Shown here: in pieces, positions 1 through 11,488 of the stretch | Position numbering within the stretch: position 1 is the first letter of the stretch | How the letters are laid out: each line of letters begins with the position of its first letter | Source of the DNA: Brassica napus | Lineage: Eukaryota > Streptophyta > Magnoliopsida > Brassicales > Brassicaceae | Assembly: GCF_020379485.1 (NCBI RefSeq) | Contig: NC_063439.1 | Location: 19,468,098 to 19,532,097, forward strand | DNA: 64,000 nucleotides | Direction: 5' to 3' | Notes under the pieces: generated by a model | Told to the model about the DNA's origin: nothing | Seen by the model: the letters and a program-made list of their open reading frames with translations, nothing else | The model's database searches: none | Program-made: the position numbers and the translations under genes

Positions 1-1658
1 AGGACATTATCCGTAATTAATCTCCCCGAGACAAAGGCAGATTGATTTTCAGATATAAGGCTCTGGAGGACCGGTTTTAAGCGCAGAGAGATCAACTTAG
101 ATGTGATCTTGTAGGTGACATTGCAGAGTGCAATAGGACGATATTCAGCAACCCGCTTAGATGTTGTAGTGTTTGGTATCAGGCGGATATGTGTCTCGTT
201 GATGCTCGGACGAAGTTGGCCTGAGGCAAAGAACTCTGTGACGTCCCTAGATATAGCAGCTGCGACAGTCTCCCAATTGGCTTGGAAGAAGCAGGCCGAG
301 AATCCATCGGGCCCTGGTGCTTTATCCGGATGGATAGCAAACAAGGCTTTCTTGATCTCAGCGGTCGTTGGAGTCTCTAGCAGTTTGTCATTAATCTCTC
401 TCGATATACATGGTTTGATGGCTCGGGCTATTGTTGCATCAATCTCAGCCTCATCTGTACCCGTCGCATCAGAGGAGAAGATCTGTTGAAAGTACGTGAC
501 TATTTCTTGCGCAATAAGTTCCTCTTCGTAAAGGACCGTACCTGCTGCATCCTCTAGAACCGAGATTTTATTCCGGGCTCCTCTTCCTTTAGCTACTGCG
601 TGAAAGTACCCAGAATTCTTGTCCCCCGCTACTAGCCACATTAGACGACTTCTTTGCCGCCAGAATTCTTCTTCTGCTCGATATGCAGCTTGTAGCTCCC
701 CGTTTAGAGACGAAATCGTGAGGTCGCAGCCAACCGGGTTGGACATTGAGTCATTTATTTCCGGGTGGATTCGATCAATATTGAGCTTGCTGTTCATTGC
801 TTGTTCTCTACTCCAGGTTGCTATAGCCCTTCGACAGAGAGAGAGGCGATGACACACTGAAGCTTCAGGTTGCGCTTGCCAGGCCTCAGCTATCAATTGT
901 TTCACTTCCTGGTTGTCCCGAAACCTTCTATCAAAGCGGAACAGAGCTCTATTTTTCTTCCTTTTGGAGTCAAAAAAGGAAATGAGAGGTCGATGATCTG
1001 AGCCTCGGAAATCCATGTAGTGGCAGCGTCCATTGGGGTAGAGCTCGGACCAGTTACTGTTGACTAGGGCTCTGTCCAGTCTACAATAGACTAAGTGTGT
1101 TCCCCTTTTACCTCTCCAAGAGAGAAAGTTGCCCGAATGTTTTAGATCGAATAAATCATTGTGGGCTAGGAAGTTTCTGAACAACCCAAATGAATCTTCT
1201 GCACGTAGGGCCCCTTCTGATTTCTCGCCATTTTCTAGTATCTCATTGAGGTCTCCCGTGACGAACCAAGGTGAGGAACGTCCAGAGAATGTTTGTGACA
1301 GCAGGTTCCAAGTAGCGCTTCTATTGGTGACATCCGGTTCACCATAAATGAAGGAGGCGTGAAATGTTAATCCCTTATGGGAGATACTTGTGTCAATGAG
1401 ATTCTTGCTGGAGTTTAGAATTTGAACGTTAAGATCTTTTCTCCACAGTAGAATAAGACCACCGCTTCCAGAATCAGACGCGGAAACAATAAAATGCGAA
1501 TCAAACCGAAGATTTTTTAGTTTATCAAGAACAACACTATCAGCATTCTTTGTTTCCATGAGGAACATAATGTCGGGAGAGTGTTTTTTGTCGATCTCCC
1601 TAATCCGCTGGACTGTTATAGGGTTCTCCAACCCACAACAGTTCCAGCTAATTACAGC
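1..1658 (-). CDS. LINE ORF2, partial: endonuclease and start of reverse transcriptase
   Basis: ORF2 of the LINE, about 550 codons visible, open to the window edge. Reading the minus strand I see the APE-type endonuclease start (SWNCCGLENP near 1649-1620), the catalytic glutamate motif METKN, TGDLNEI, a YCRLDRA motif and the GSDHRPL motif. Further on come reverse transcriptase motifs: KAPGPDGF (around 330), YRPIALCN (around 130) and SENQSAFVSGR (near 30). The YADD catalytic motif and RNase H lie beyond base 1. The frame overlaps the 3' end of ORF1, so the start codon is unresolved; plant LINE ORF2 is often entered by reinitiation or frame change. The product would nick target DNA and copy the element RNA. 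Confidence 0.88.
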
Positions 1659-3442
1659 TAAGGAAGAGGAGGACTTCGCCGGTGAAAATCCACCGGATTG
1701 TCTCCTGATGTCGTGGCATCTGATGTGGGTGGGAGAGGGGGGATTTGCGCTGAGTTTTGTCCTGCCGTTCGAACAAGATTCCTTCTGCGCGATGTTCCTG
1801 CACCACGAGACGTTTTGGAGCCTCGCGGCGTGCCAGCAGCACCTCCCGGAGATGAGTGGATACTTGACATGATCCTTCTGCGAGAGGAAGCACCAGAAAA
1901 CGTTTTTGGGCTTATTCGTAGATCCCTTGTCTTGGCTGGACGTCCCCTCTTCTTACCAGTGATGCCCGTAATAGGTTGTTGAGTACTTGATCCTATCGTA
2001 TTGGTGGGTTTAGCCGGGAGTAGGATGGTCGGGGCCTGGGCCAATATCTCTTCCTGCAGTTGAGTTTGAGCTGCTTGTGCTTTCTGGGCTGCGATAATAA
2101 TTCCTTGTGCTGTCTCCTCCATGAGACCCCGAGCGTCACTGACAAGAACTCTCTGTTTACGGGCGGTGCTCTCTATGGGGTCATCACAGCTTGTGTACAA
2201 TCGAGTAACTTGCTGTAGCTCCTCCATGACTTCCTCCGTTGTTGGGATCGGCGGCAATGGGGGGAAGTCATGTGTCTTCAGATTCCTCCCCACAGGAGGT
2301 CTAGCACTCCTAGCTAGATTTTGAGAATCCTCTTCAAGGCGCTCCTCTGTTGGTTGCTTTTCTCTCCATATAGCCGTACCCTGGATTTCGGGTGTGCCTC
2401 TTGTAGAGTGTTCTTTTCGGGAGTCAGATCGCTGGGTCTGTCTGTCTACTCTTCTAGAAGAGTAAGGGGGAGAGTTTCCATAGTAATATCTACTGGGGTA
2501 GGTTCTGTGTTGTCTCTCAGACTCTCCAAGGTCAGCAGGACGGTTAGGGACTGGGGTGATTTTGTTTCTCACGCCAACGGTTGTGGAAACAGCAGCCACT
2601 CGTTGTCCAAACGGGTTCCCATGTCTGTCAACTCGCTGGTGAAAGTGGTCATTGGGGACTTTGTAGTCATTGGGGGCGCCAGCTCTGTGTTCATTAACGG
2701 CATACTTAGCGGTGTAGGTCTTAGTGATTCCAGCCCTATCGTAAGCTGATGGAGGGCTAGGTGCCTTATGACTCAAGGCCATACTCTGTTCTCGCTCTGG
2801 ACATTTCGATCTGAGGTGAGTGAGACGATTGCAGTAGGAGCAATGGTTTCCAAGATTCTCATAATCTAGAACCAAATTAGTTTCCTCTCCCGAGTCAAAT
2901 TCAAGGATAGTCTCCTTGACGATGGGCTTTAGCCCATCCAGTAGTAGCCTGATCCTGGCTGAGGTTTTCGTGAGTTGGTATGCTTCAAGCAGACCCAGTT
3001 CGATGCCGAGGATCTTCTCGTGCCAGAAGTGCAGAGGAATCCTTTTGATATTAATCCAAAAGGGTATTTGCGATGGGAAGGTAGGCGAAATTATTGGTTC
3101 CCAACGTTGTAGTATAATCATCCAACGACCAAACTGATAAGGTCGTTCGTTGAGGACCCTTTTTAGTTCGGATTCTTCGTCAAAACGGAATTGGAAGCAC
3201 TCATCTCCTAGCTCAGATCCTATAACCCTTCCTAGGAGATTCCATCTCTTAGGCAGATAGGAAAGAACTGAAACCATGTTCTGTTCTCTGGGGTTTGTGA
3301 GCCGGCCAATTAGCGTAAGGGCGTTCTCCTGGATCAGAGAAGATGGGTCGAAGTCTGGTGCTCGGATTCTGATGCGGCTAGGTTCAAATTGTTTAGTTGC
3401 TAACCCTTTACCTTTCTCCTCAGCTGTGAGACGTTTCGCCAT
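1658..3442 (-). CDS. LINE ORF1: DUF4283 and zinc-knuckle RNA-binding protein
   Basis: A complete 594-residue ORF1. Residues about 35-180 read as DUF4283 (the gag-like N-terminal domain of plant LINE and related elements), followed by a CX2CX4HX4C zinc knuckle at C201, C204, H209 and C214. The rest is rich in proline, serine, arginine and glutamine, as expected of a disordered nucleic-acid-binding tail. ORF1 proteins of this type package element RNA. The stop is at 1658-1660 and ORF2 opens in another frame across this point. No frameshift or stop interrupts it. It is not a host gene. Confidence 0.9.
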   Translation of the reverse strand: MAKRLTAEEKGKGLATKQFEPSRIRIRAPDFDPSSLIQENALTLIGRLTNPREQNMVSVLSYLPKRWNLLGRVIGSELGDECFQFRFDEESELKRVLNERPYQFGRWMIILQRWEPIISPTFPSQIPFWINIKRIPLHFWHEKILGIELGLLEAYQLTKTSARIRLLLDGLKPIVKETILEFDSGEETNLVLDYENLGNHCSYCNRLTHLRSKCPEREQSMALSHKAPSPPSAYDRAGITKTYTAKYAVNEHRAGAPNDYKVPNDHFHQRVDRHGNPFGQRVAAVSTTVGVRNKITPVPNRPADLGESERQHRTYPSRYYYGNSPPYSSRRVDRQTQRSDSRKEHSTRGTPEIQGTAIWREKQPTEERLEEDSQNLARSARPPVGRNLKTHDFPPLPPIPTTEEVMEELQQVTRLYTSCDDPIESTARKQRVLVSDARGLMEETAQGIIIAAQKAQAAQTQLQEEILAQAPTILLPAKPTNTIGSSTQQPITGITGKKRGRPAKTRDLRISPKTFSGASSRRRIMSSIHSSPGGAAGTPRGSKTSRGAGTSRRRNLVRTAGQNSAQIPPLPPTSDATTSGDNPVDFHRRSPPLP

Positions 3443-3685
3443 ACCTTAAGCTCCGGGCAAGTATCTAGTTCTCGAAGGTCAATAGAAAGTAGATCGGTAT
3501 CAGAAGCCTCGTAGTTATCTTCGGACGTGTACTGCTCGACGGTTACTGTTCTACGTTCGGAGGAGTTTCAGTCGACTCCGAAGTCTTGTTTCTCTAAGTA
3601 GAGAGAGAACTTTGACTTCCAATGAACCAGCTGTTCTCCATTGCTATCCGACCTTCCTTCGTTGGGAAAAAAAACGTTTCTACTT

Positions 3686-3955
3686 TCTATAATGTTTCTT
3701 CCATGGTTGTTGCTAACTAGCTGTTGTAGCTTTCATCCCTTCCTCATGATCATTGACTCACTGGTCAGCTATTAATCAAAACTAAATCGGAGAGAAATTT
3801 AAATTATGACATTTATATTTATTTTATCCCATCAATTAAAAACAAAATTCTTTCATGGTTGTTGCTAGCTAGTTGTCATGGCTTCTAGCCCTTCATTGAC
3901 TTATTGGTCAGCTATTAATCAAATTCAAAAACTAAATCGGGGAAAATTTTAGATA
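3686..3955. repeat. Imperfect direct repeat, two copies about 165 bp apart
   Basis: The stretch beginning CATGGTTGTTGCTAACTAG near 3701 and running through GGTCAGCTATTAATCAAA to AAATCGG recurs from about 3853 (CATGGTTGTTGCTAGCTAG) to 3944. The copies share most positions with small indels. This lies just upstream of the LINE and may be a local tandem duplication that predates the LINE insertion. Confidence 0.65.
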
Positions 3956-5182
3956 CCCAACTAGAATTGAAAAGAGGATAAATGTGAATCGGGTTTAACT
4001 TGGGACAGCATGTCTACAAACGGCCCATTAACTGCTAATGATGTTTTTGATAAACATGACATGAGGTTTTCGTTTGTTCTCTTCTCTTTGACATGTTCGC
4101 ATATCGGCATATGTATATTCCATTTTATTCAAAGAGATTTCTTCTGCATTGATCTTACTTTTCTTTGTTATCTGATTAATCAGAATATCAATACTGTTCT
4201 TGTTAAATCATTTTTTAGGAAAAGAAATACTAAAACATTCATGTCATTTCTTGATAAAATTAACCATGGATTAATTGCTTCACTTTTAATGTGTTCCAAA
4301 AAAAAGTTGCTTCACTTTTGTATTCTCGTTGAGATTAAATAATTCTTTTAGCTCATCCAAACTCCAAATGAGTTGATTCTACATGCAAGTTTCAAAAGAG
4401 GAAGGGAATATAACAAAGCTCGTGAGGTTGGTGCTTTGTTCATGGCATGGAGACTAGTGATTCAACATTAAAGTCAATGTAATGTGTTCTTTAAGTAAAA
4501 ATTAACTAGTTAATTGCTTCTTGTTTTTCTCGGAGTGCAGCCTCTGTTCTTTAAGATAACATCAGCGTTACAGAGAATTGAGGTTGTTCCCCTGATTAAT
4601 ATAATAAAACTGAATTTTATAAAATCTCTCTCTAGCTTGCACTTGAGAGACAGGTTACAATTTCTGTTCTAGTGCTTCTTCTCAAAAACGTTTAAAATTT
4701 GTAAAATATGATAGTGCGACTTCTTCTCAATCGCCTCTTCGATTTGGTGCATGTACCAATCTTAGTTTATATAGAAAAGAAAATATGGTACATATAGTTT
4801 ATGGAAAAGATGATACGACAGTCACATTGTGATGTAGCAGAAGCTTCTAGCCAAGCTTGATGACGTGGCATCACAGGAGAAAAGCGAACATATTTATATA
4901 TATATAGATATATGTATATAGATGTTGAACATAAGATAAAGAGTTATAAAATATAAAAGATTAAAAAATAAAAGGGTTAGAGTATAAATAAAAAAGTTCC
5001 ACTATAAAATAGAGTAAAATATATAGTTACTTCAAATATAGAAGATTACTCTATTAGAATGGAATATAGAGTTGAGTATGAAATAAAATGAAGTTGAAGA
5101 TGTTTTTAGAAGAAACAAAAAATCATTAAACCCAATATTAATAGTGGATACAATATGAAGCAGAAAAAAATGGGTGTGGTCT
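3956..5182. other. AT-rich spacer, no gene recognised
   Basis: About 1.2 kb without a supportable gene. An open frame of 110 codons at 4010-4342 has low-complexity, AT-driven composition and no recognisable domain. A TA-rich tract lies at about 4893-4921. Confidence 0.5.
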
Positions 5183-6316
5183 CTAGGGCGCGGTAAGAAG
5201 ATTGTTCAAAGACATAAGACTCTCAATGTGATTGGGAAAACAATGAGATCTAAACTCGATTTCTCCAATCCCCTCGTACTCAACTTTTCTTACTCTATTT
5301 CTCTCCAAATCATAGTATATGGCATAAAATGGCCCGCCCGCAAACATCGGTAAGTAAATCAACTCATCATCAACAGTTTCACCACTTAATGTGAAAAAAG
5401 AGAGCGTGATGCTCCCCTTCCGCGTTACAAATGGCAGATAGGAGTCTTTTCGCGACCATTCATGTTTCTCAGCATCCTCCAAAATCCATAATGAGATTTG
5501 TCCCAAAAGACTGCTGGTATTAGAAAACAAAGCTAATCTTCCCCTGTGTCTTATAAAACCACATGGAAGTGTTCTTAGACGCCAACCCATATTTGGTATT
5601 TGGATTACTCCAAACTTCTCGGACCTCACGTCAAAGCTCACAATAGTGTCACGAGCCGCTAAATAGTACACAACTCCGTCGATGCATCTCCAAATTGCCT
5701 TGTAGAAAATAACATGGTTAGGGCTGTCTTGGATTATCGTTCTCCACGATTCTCGAGGTCCCATTGTAAAAATCTGAGGGTCTTCACCTTTATTCCTCAG
5801 TGACATGCACAACACTTTGTATTCATCACCGATGGGATCGTATCCCAAAAGGCTTATAAAGGGTTTTGAGACTTTAGGCTGGGGTAAGGTTACGTGTTGT
5901 TTCAAGGTTGGATTCCAAATTATGACACACTCAAAATTTCCAAAGGGGATCAAACCGTGGATAGATTGATGAGGAATATAATTATTCTCATTAGTTATAG
6001 TGCTTAGAGGTAGACCAGTTTCCTCTTTATGGAGGTATTTTTCAGCACGGGGATGATGATGCGGAAAGGAGTAGAAGACGCACTTTTCCTCTCCATTCTT
6101 GCAGAAAATAAGAGAAGGTCGAGCCGAGGAGTGGACAGAGAAAGACTTGACAAAGCTGGAAGTGGTAGTCATAGTCAACCAGAACTTCGACACGCACCTT
6201 AACCTCCCTATGGATTTTGCCGGAAGTCGTAAAAGTATATATATCGTAAGGTCAAGAGGAAGCGATACAAAAGATTCGGTTCTATCTTCGTAGCTCCTCT
6301 CTTTTTCAGTTTCCAT
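5183..6316 (-). CDS. F-box protein with F-box-associated (FBA type) domain
   Basis: A single-exon gene of 377 residues. The F-box is at about residues 15-60 (SLPLDLTIYILLRLPAKSIG, then RCVSKFW), which binds the SKP1-like adaptor of an SCF ubiquitin ligase. The rest matches the F-box-associated interaction domain of the large Brassicaceae family: a HGLI motif near residue 120, CVIIWNPTLKQ, then LLGYDPIGDEYKVLCM around residue 165. Length and single exon fit the family. The substrate cannot be predicted. The ATG follows a short upstream region with a TATA-like tract (6346-6361). These genes duplicate and die often, so lack of known synteny here is not surprising. It appears intact. Confidence 0.9.
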   Translation of the reverse strand: METEKERSYEDRTESFVSLPLDLTIYILLRLPAKSIGRLRCVSKFWLTMTTTSSFVKSFSVHSSARPSLIFCKNGEEKCVFYSFPHHHPRAEKYLHKEETGLPLSTITNENNYIPHQSIHGLIPFGNFECVIIWNPTLKQHVTLPQPKVSKPFISLLGYDPIGDEYKVLCMSLRNKGEDPQIFTMGPRESWRTIIQDSPNHVIFYKAIWRCIDGVVYYLAARDTIVSFDVRSEKFGVIQIPNMGWRLRTLPCGFIRHRGRLALFSNTSSLLGQISLWILEDAEKHEWSRKDSYLPFVTRKGSITLSFFTLSGETVDDELIYLPMFAGGPFYAIYYDLERNRVRKVEYEGIGEIEFRSHCFPNHIESLMSLNNLLTAP

Positions 6317-6646
6317 GGTTTCTTTCTCCCCCTCTGTAATGCTTTTGTATTTATATATATTTCTCCCTTCTTGCTCCTATATACCTATTTATTATACTCA
6401 GATAGACATTCCTTATGCATTCATCTCGAAATTATAATGTGAATACAAAAATTGAAGAGAAAAGTTAATGAGTGAACGAAAAAGATAAAGACAAACTTCC
6501 AAAATAACTATTTAATCTTTACATATCCTTCCTTTACCTATCCATTCATGTCAAAATTATGGGAAAAAGAAAACAAGCTACAAAGAGAGAAGAAGGGAAA
6601 GTACCATATTTCCTGTGCATTCATGTCAAAATTATAATGTAAAAAC

Positions 6647-7383
6647 TAGGGGTGGACAAAAAAATTGAGCCGAACCTAGTCAAACTGAACCAACCGAACC
6701 GAAACCGATTCAAACCGAACCAAACTCTATTTCAAACCATTCGGTTGAAGATTTCTCCAACCCGAATGGTTCGGTTCGGTTTAAAACCGAACCGAAAAAC
6801 CGATGTGTTTTCGTAATTATTTAAATTAAAAATATTAGTAATACCAATATACTAAAATTTTAATACTAAACCACATATTTTCCATTTTTCATTTATTAAC
6901 ATATATTCTTCTAACCTAATATGTAATCATCTAAATATCTGATTTTAAATATTTTATTCATTGGCTTTTTAATTTTAATGATATAAGAGACATTACTAAT
7001 GAGGTTGGTTTTTTTTTTTACTTTAGTTAATTTTCATTTGTTGTAATTTTTATATACTTTGTTGTGACATTTAAAAAAATTTTGTTTCAGTTTTATATTG
7101 AATTTAGTTCACATAGTTTATGTTTACATAATTTATGTTTTAAAACATAATTTCTCTTAGAAAATTAAATTAAGAAGAATCTAATTAAACCGATCCAAAA
7201 AAATAAACTGAACCAAATACAAACCAAACTGAATATAAACCGAACCATATATAAACCAAACCGAACACAAACCGAACTAAACTAACTATGGTTTACGTCA
7301 ATTGGAAAAATACTAGAACCAAACTAACCAAATCGAAACGAACCCAAACCGAACCGAGAAAATAACCGAAGTGCCCACCCATA
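6647..7383. mobile_element. hAT-type MITE rich in CCGAAC motifs, with 8-bp target duplication
   Basis: A 737-bp non-coding element. It begins TAGGGGTGGACA and ends GTGCCCACCCATA, giving short imperfect terminal inverted repeats, and is flanked by the identical 8-mer GTAAAAAC (6639-6646 and 7384-7391). The 8-bp duplication and the GGGGTGG ends fit hAT elements. Subterminal parts consist of many AACCGAACC-like motifs on one side and their complements on the other; the middle is AT-rich. Confidence 0.8.
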
Positions 7384-7594
7384 GTAAAAACTGTAGATAA
7401 GAAGTTGAATTTTAATATATAACTATTAGAAAAAACTAAGAGGCATCAGAATTTCTATATGTTAAAATATAATCTAGTTTCACATCACTAAATCTATAAT
7501 ATAGGAGGTCGTTCCCGGGTTATTGAGATGTAAGCACCAATATTTATACCACTAAACTAAAGGATACTTTGAATATTGATGGCTGAAACTAATA
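7384..7594. other. Short spacer between two transposons
   Basis: AT-rich spacer with no gene seen. Confidence 0.4.
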
Positions 7595-8409
7595 TCCCCT
7601 ATATATTATTTGAGAAGCATTACAACTTTTTTTGTAGCCACATGATGTCATCACTAGTATGATTCTTAGAATCATTAAAGAAATCTGATGGTCCATCTAA
7701 TTATATAATAAGTTTTTTATTAAACTAACAATAAATTCAGCATTAATGTACTTTATTATTTCCTTAAATAAAATTTACGGAATTGCCTAATGTGGCTAAA
7801 GTATATATGACAATTAATAATTTGAATAATACATATTTGATAAAAATTAGTGTATCTTCAATTATATTTGTTTAATTTTAAACTATTAAATAAATTAAAC
7901 AACCACAATTACTATATAATAAAAAAATTTGATTTTTCTGTATATGTTATATTTTCAATTTTTACAAACGACTATAAATTATTAAAACTGTTAAAATCTC
8001 ACATTCAAATTTTATGATCCTTGGTTTAAAATTTTTGTTATGACAAAATACAAATGATTACAAAATCATATAAGCAAAAAGTCTAATTTAATTAATTATT
8101 AAGATTAATATATATATATATATATATATCATTTTAAATTAAACTATAAACCATATAAAATACAATATTTAAGTTTTAAAATTTACTTTGAACAATTTTT
8201 TTGATAAAAGTTTTGAACGAACATCGACAACTTATTTTTTTAAATGATAAATTACTAAAACTATTAAGGGCTATTAATCCTACAATAAAATTTTTGTTAT
8301 CAGTAATTTTTTTTTATATAAAAGATACAAATGATCAAAACGATTATATGAGTAGAAATCATCATTTAATAAATATTAATATTCAAAATATACTAAAATA
8401 TACTATGTA
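7595..8409 (+). mobile_element. Helitron, plus strand, 3' part displaced by a second Helitron
   Basis: Starts with TC after an A (ATA then TCCCCTATATATTATTTG), a Helitron-like 5' end. From about 7733 it is nearly identical to the block at 13108-13777. Similarity stops abruptly at 8409, where a minus-strand Helitron 3' end (CTAG) begins, while the other copy continues to a typical 3' hairpin at 14010. No protein is encoded; the 70-codon frame at 8201-8413 is AT-driven. Confidence 0.6.
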
Positions 8410-9071
8410 CTAGGTGACCGGTCCGTACCCTGTGCGGGCATAAGAACATGATCGGTCCGCATCCTGTGTTCTCTCTCGGTCCGTACTTCACGAGAGGGAA
8501 CAAGTAACGTCAGTATGAAGAAGCAGATATTGTGTGTATGTATAATTGCAACGTCACAAATTATTTTGTGTGTTTACGAAGATACTTTCATTCAAAAAAT
8601 GGAATAAATAGTGTATAGTTTTAGAAGTAACAGATTTTATATTATCATTAATTAGAATTGTATTGTATATGTTTCGTAATTCTTTATTTTAGGTGAATAA
8701 TATTATTTTTCCATAAATAATAAACATACATTTATGTAGACATATTAAAAGAAAATATAATAAAAATCAAAATATTATCCATAAATAATATAAATTATGA
8801 AGTGCATTTCTCGATAAAGAAAGCAAATTTAATTAGAAACGTGCAAAAAATTAAATAAATTTTGTAAGCAATTTGACGGGTTAACATTATTTGATAAATT
8901 TATAAATTTCTAAATTTTATTGAACATGAAATAATATTAAATTGACATACCGTCATCGGTCTCCTAACTCATCACAACCCATCTGGCAAATACAAAAAAT
9001 AAATAATTGTAACAGTTATATATTTTAAAATTTGTATTTGAAAAAAAGTAGATTAAAATTACGTACCGTGA

Positions 9072-9204
9072 CTACGGAATATTCTGAAAAATTTGTTTGT
9101 AGACAACATTCAATGTTTTTATCTTCGGCTTCCCTTCTTTACCAGTTATTAGGATTTTTAATCTAGATCTCGACTTAACTCTTGAAAGTGCAACTTTGCC
9201 CTTG
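9072..9204 (-). pseudogene. Remnant of Helitron RepHel helicase, C-terminus
   Basis: The minus strand reads VALSRVKSR, then LKILITGKEGKPKIKTLNVV, then YKQIFQNIP and a stop. This is the last helicase motif (VALSRV, motif VI) and tail typical of the PIF1-type helicase of plant Helitrons. Everything upstream of motif VI is missing, so the element cannot move by its own protein. It shows that an autonomous Helitron gave rise to this copy. Confidence 0.75.
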
Positions 9205-9569
9205 CATTTTGTAAGCATTTTATAAATTATTTTAAAATTATGATGAATTTATTCTTTAAACAACGATAAATAATTTAAAAATAATATTAATAATCATTTT
9301 TGGATTTTGTAATATTTAAAATAGTTATTATATAATTATATTCGAACACAGTTCATCAAGTAGAGGATAAAACTATTATAATTATCTTATATAAAATTTC
9401 GTTCATTTTATTTTATAAGTTATAAATATTAAAAGTAATAAATAAAACATTATTAGTCTTTCAATAATTTCGAGAATAGTTTCCATAAATTGTTATTTGT
9501 AATATTCGTTAGATTATATGGCAAGTGATGTTAAACGTCAATAAGTTAAACAATTCTTCCATATTTGGA

Positions 9570-9601
<32 letters not shown>

Positions 9602-9669
9602 CAATGACAAATTAAATAGTAGAGTATGTAAACACCTGTTTTATACCAGCGTGAGTTAGAACACCGCCG

Positions 9670-10060
9670 TATTTAAAAATCATAAGGGCCTCTACATGTC
9701 TTTATTCTTCGCCTTCACCATCCCATTTCAGCGGCTTCAGTTGAACCTTCCTGTATATCCCTGAGAAATTTCCTCCCTGCGCCATTCCAAAAGGTTCTCT
9801 GCTGTGAGAAAATGACCTCATGAATTAAATAAAAAATGCATAATGCTAGCTTACTTATAAGATAGTATATTCAACAAAAAAAAATGATATAAGATAGTAT
9901 TACTAAATGATACAATGTAATACTTTTCCGGACAATATTCAACAAAGAGAGAGAAAGTACTAAAAAACCTCTTCAAGAACTGCTTTAACTTGGCAAAGCT
10001 TATCAGCATGTTCAATCAAGGTTTTCTGGATCACTATCAATCTCACGACCTAGTCTACAT
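9670..10060 (-). pseudogene. Unidentified gene fragment carried inside a Helitron
   Basis: Two GC-richer islands look like exons on the minus strand: one reading TLIEHADKLCQVKAVLEE (about 10035-9972) that ends near a GT, and one after a pyrimidine-CAG acceptor at about 9802 that continues to about 9670. I do not recognise the parent gene. The contrast in base composition with the AT-rich surroundings suggests capture from a host gene. Confidence 0.35.
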
Positions 10061-10397
10061 ATAAAAAAAGGAAGACCATATTGTCGTTACCAGTATTCAA
10101 CACATTGAAAAGATAGACCAGACATGCTTTTTGGAGACAAGACACAAAGAGTTGAGTTCAGGGTTCTAAAGATGAGGAGCCTTTGCGTCTAAACACATTT
10201 TTCTTAGCACACAAGCAGCATAGTCGTAATACCTTAATAGTATGAGAGGAGAGATTCGTGAATAATACTTTAAAAAATGAAAAGGAAATGTTTGTATTTT
10301 AAGACCTTGGGTGTCTCCTATATATATACAGTCGATTTATTTTCATATTAATGATTTTAATATTTTGCACAATAAATAATAAAATCGTTTAAAGAAA

Positions 10398-11449
10398 GAT
10401 ATTAAATGTGTATTATCAAAAAATAATTTGCATATGATATGATTTTAACTTGCGCAAGTAATCCATATTAGAAAGGTAAGTTATTAAAAACAAACAACCT
10501 AATTAGAAACATTAAAATATTTTGTAAGCAATATAATAAATATGATATCAACATGCGCAAGTTTACCGTTTGAATAATAAGAAAGGTTTTTAATATTTGT
10601 CTTAATTCTAAATTTTGCCAATGGTAAACTAAATCGATAAAATTTAATGATTTCAACTTGTGCAAGTAATCCATATTGTGAATAAGTGATTTGCATATTT
10701 AATGATTTCAACTTGCGCAAGTAATCTATATTAGAAAGGTAAGTTATTAAAAACAAATTTTGTCGATAAGTTATTTGCATATTTAATGATTTCAACTTAA
10801 TCGATATTAAATGTGTATTGTCAAAAAATGATTTGCATATGATATGATTTAACTTGCACAAGTAATCCATATTAGAAAGGTAAGTTATTAAAAACAAACA
10901 ACCTAATTAGAAACATTAAAATATTTTGTAAGCAATATAATAAATATGATATCAACATGCGCAAGTTTACCGTTTGAATAATAAGGAAAGTTTTAAATAT
11001 CTATTCTATTAAAACAACAGTGTGACCCATTGATATAGGTTATGTCCAATTAATTATTTTCAACCATACTAACTGCATATAATTATATATTGTGGAACCA
11101 CCAGCATAATAATCGGGCAGGCCATGTTTACTTCAGCATAATAATCGCACCATTGCATAGAACTAAATATAAACATTATATCGTGGATGTAACCACCATT
11201 TTTCTCCGATCTATACTGTCATCTTCTATTTGGTACCTAATTAAATGGCCAATATCTAATTTAAATTCTGAGTATATTTTAAATGTGTATTTGATATTAT
11301 TATGGAAGCACTGTTTATAAAGATATACTCTATGGGTTTTAACTAAAAGAGTTTTTAAAAATTTATTTGATTAAAAATTAATATTTATTAAATGTGATTT
11401 TACTTAAAGTTAATGAAAACCATATTAATCTATTTATACAAACACACAA

Positions 11450-11488
<39 letters not shown>

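Larger units (their letters stand above)
1..3700 (-). mobile_element. LINE (non-LTR) retrotransposon, truncated by the window edge
   Basis: A minus-strand L1-type plant LINE. Seen: ORF1 with a DUF4283 region and a zinc knuckle, followed by ORF2 in a different frame with endonuclease and reverse transcriptase motifs that remains open to base 1. The 3' end, poly(A) tail and one target-site duplication lie outside the window. The 5' end is not sharply defined; sequence between 3443 and about 3700 is less AT-rich than the spacer beyond and may be the 5' leader. ORF1 and the visible ORF2 carry no stop, which suggests a young copy. Confidence 0.9.
8410..10335 (-). mobile_element. Non-autonomous Helitron, minus strand, with a helicase remnant
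   Basis: Read on the minus strand, the 3' end is at 8410: a GC-rich hairpin (CCGCACAGGGTACGG), then CTAG, followed by T in the host, as Helitrons require. The 5' end is proposed at 10335, TC after A (TCGACTGTATATATATAGG), less certain. Inside lie the C-terminus of a Helitron helicase (9072-9204) and a GC-richer coding-like segment (9670-10060). It inserted into the older Helitron copy at 7595-8409. Confidence 0.55.

Noticed and set aside
4010..4342. Open frame of 110 codons
   Set aside because: AT-driven composition, no domain, no splice or promoter support.
8201..8413. Open frame of 70 codons
   Set aside because: Lies in non-coding Helitron DNA and is broken in the second copy near 13570.
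8413..8505. Three CGGTCCG motifs as a possible regulatory array
   Set aside because: They belong to the GC-rich 3' end of the minus-strand Helitron.
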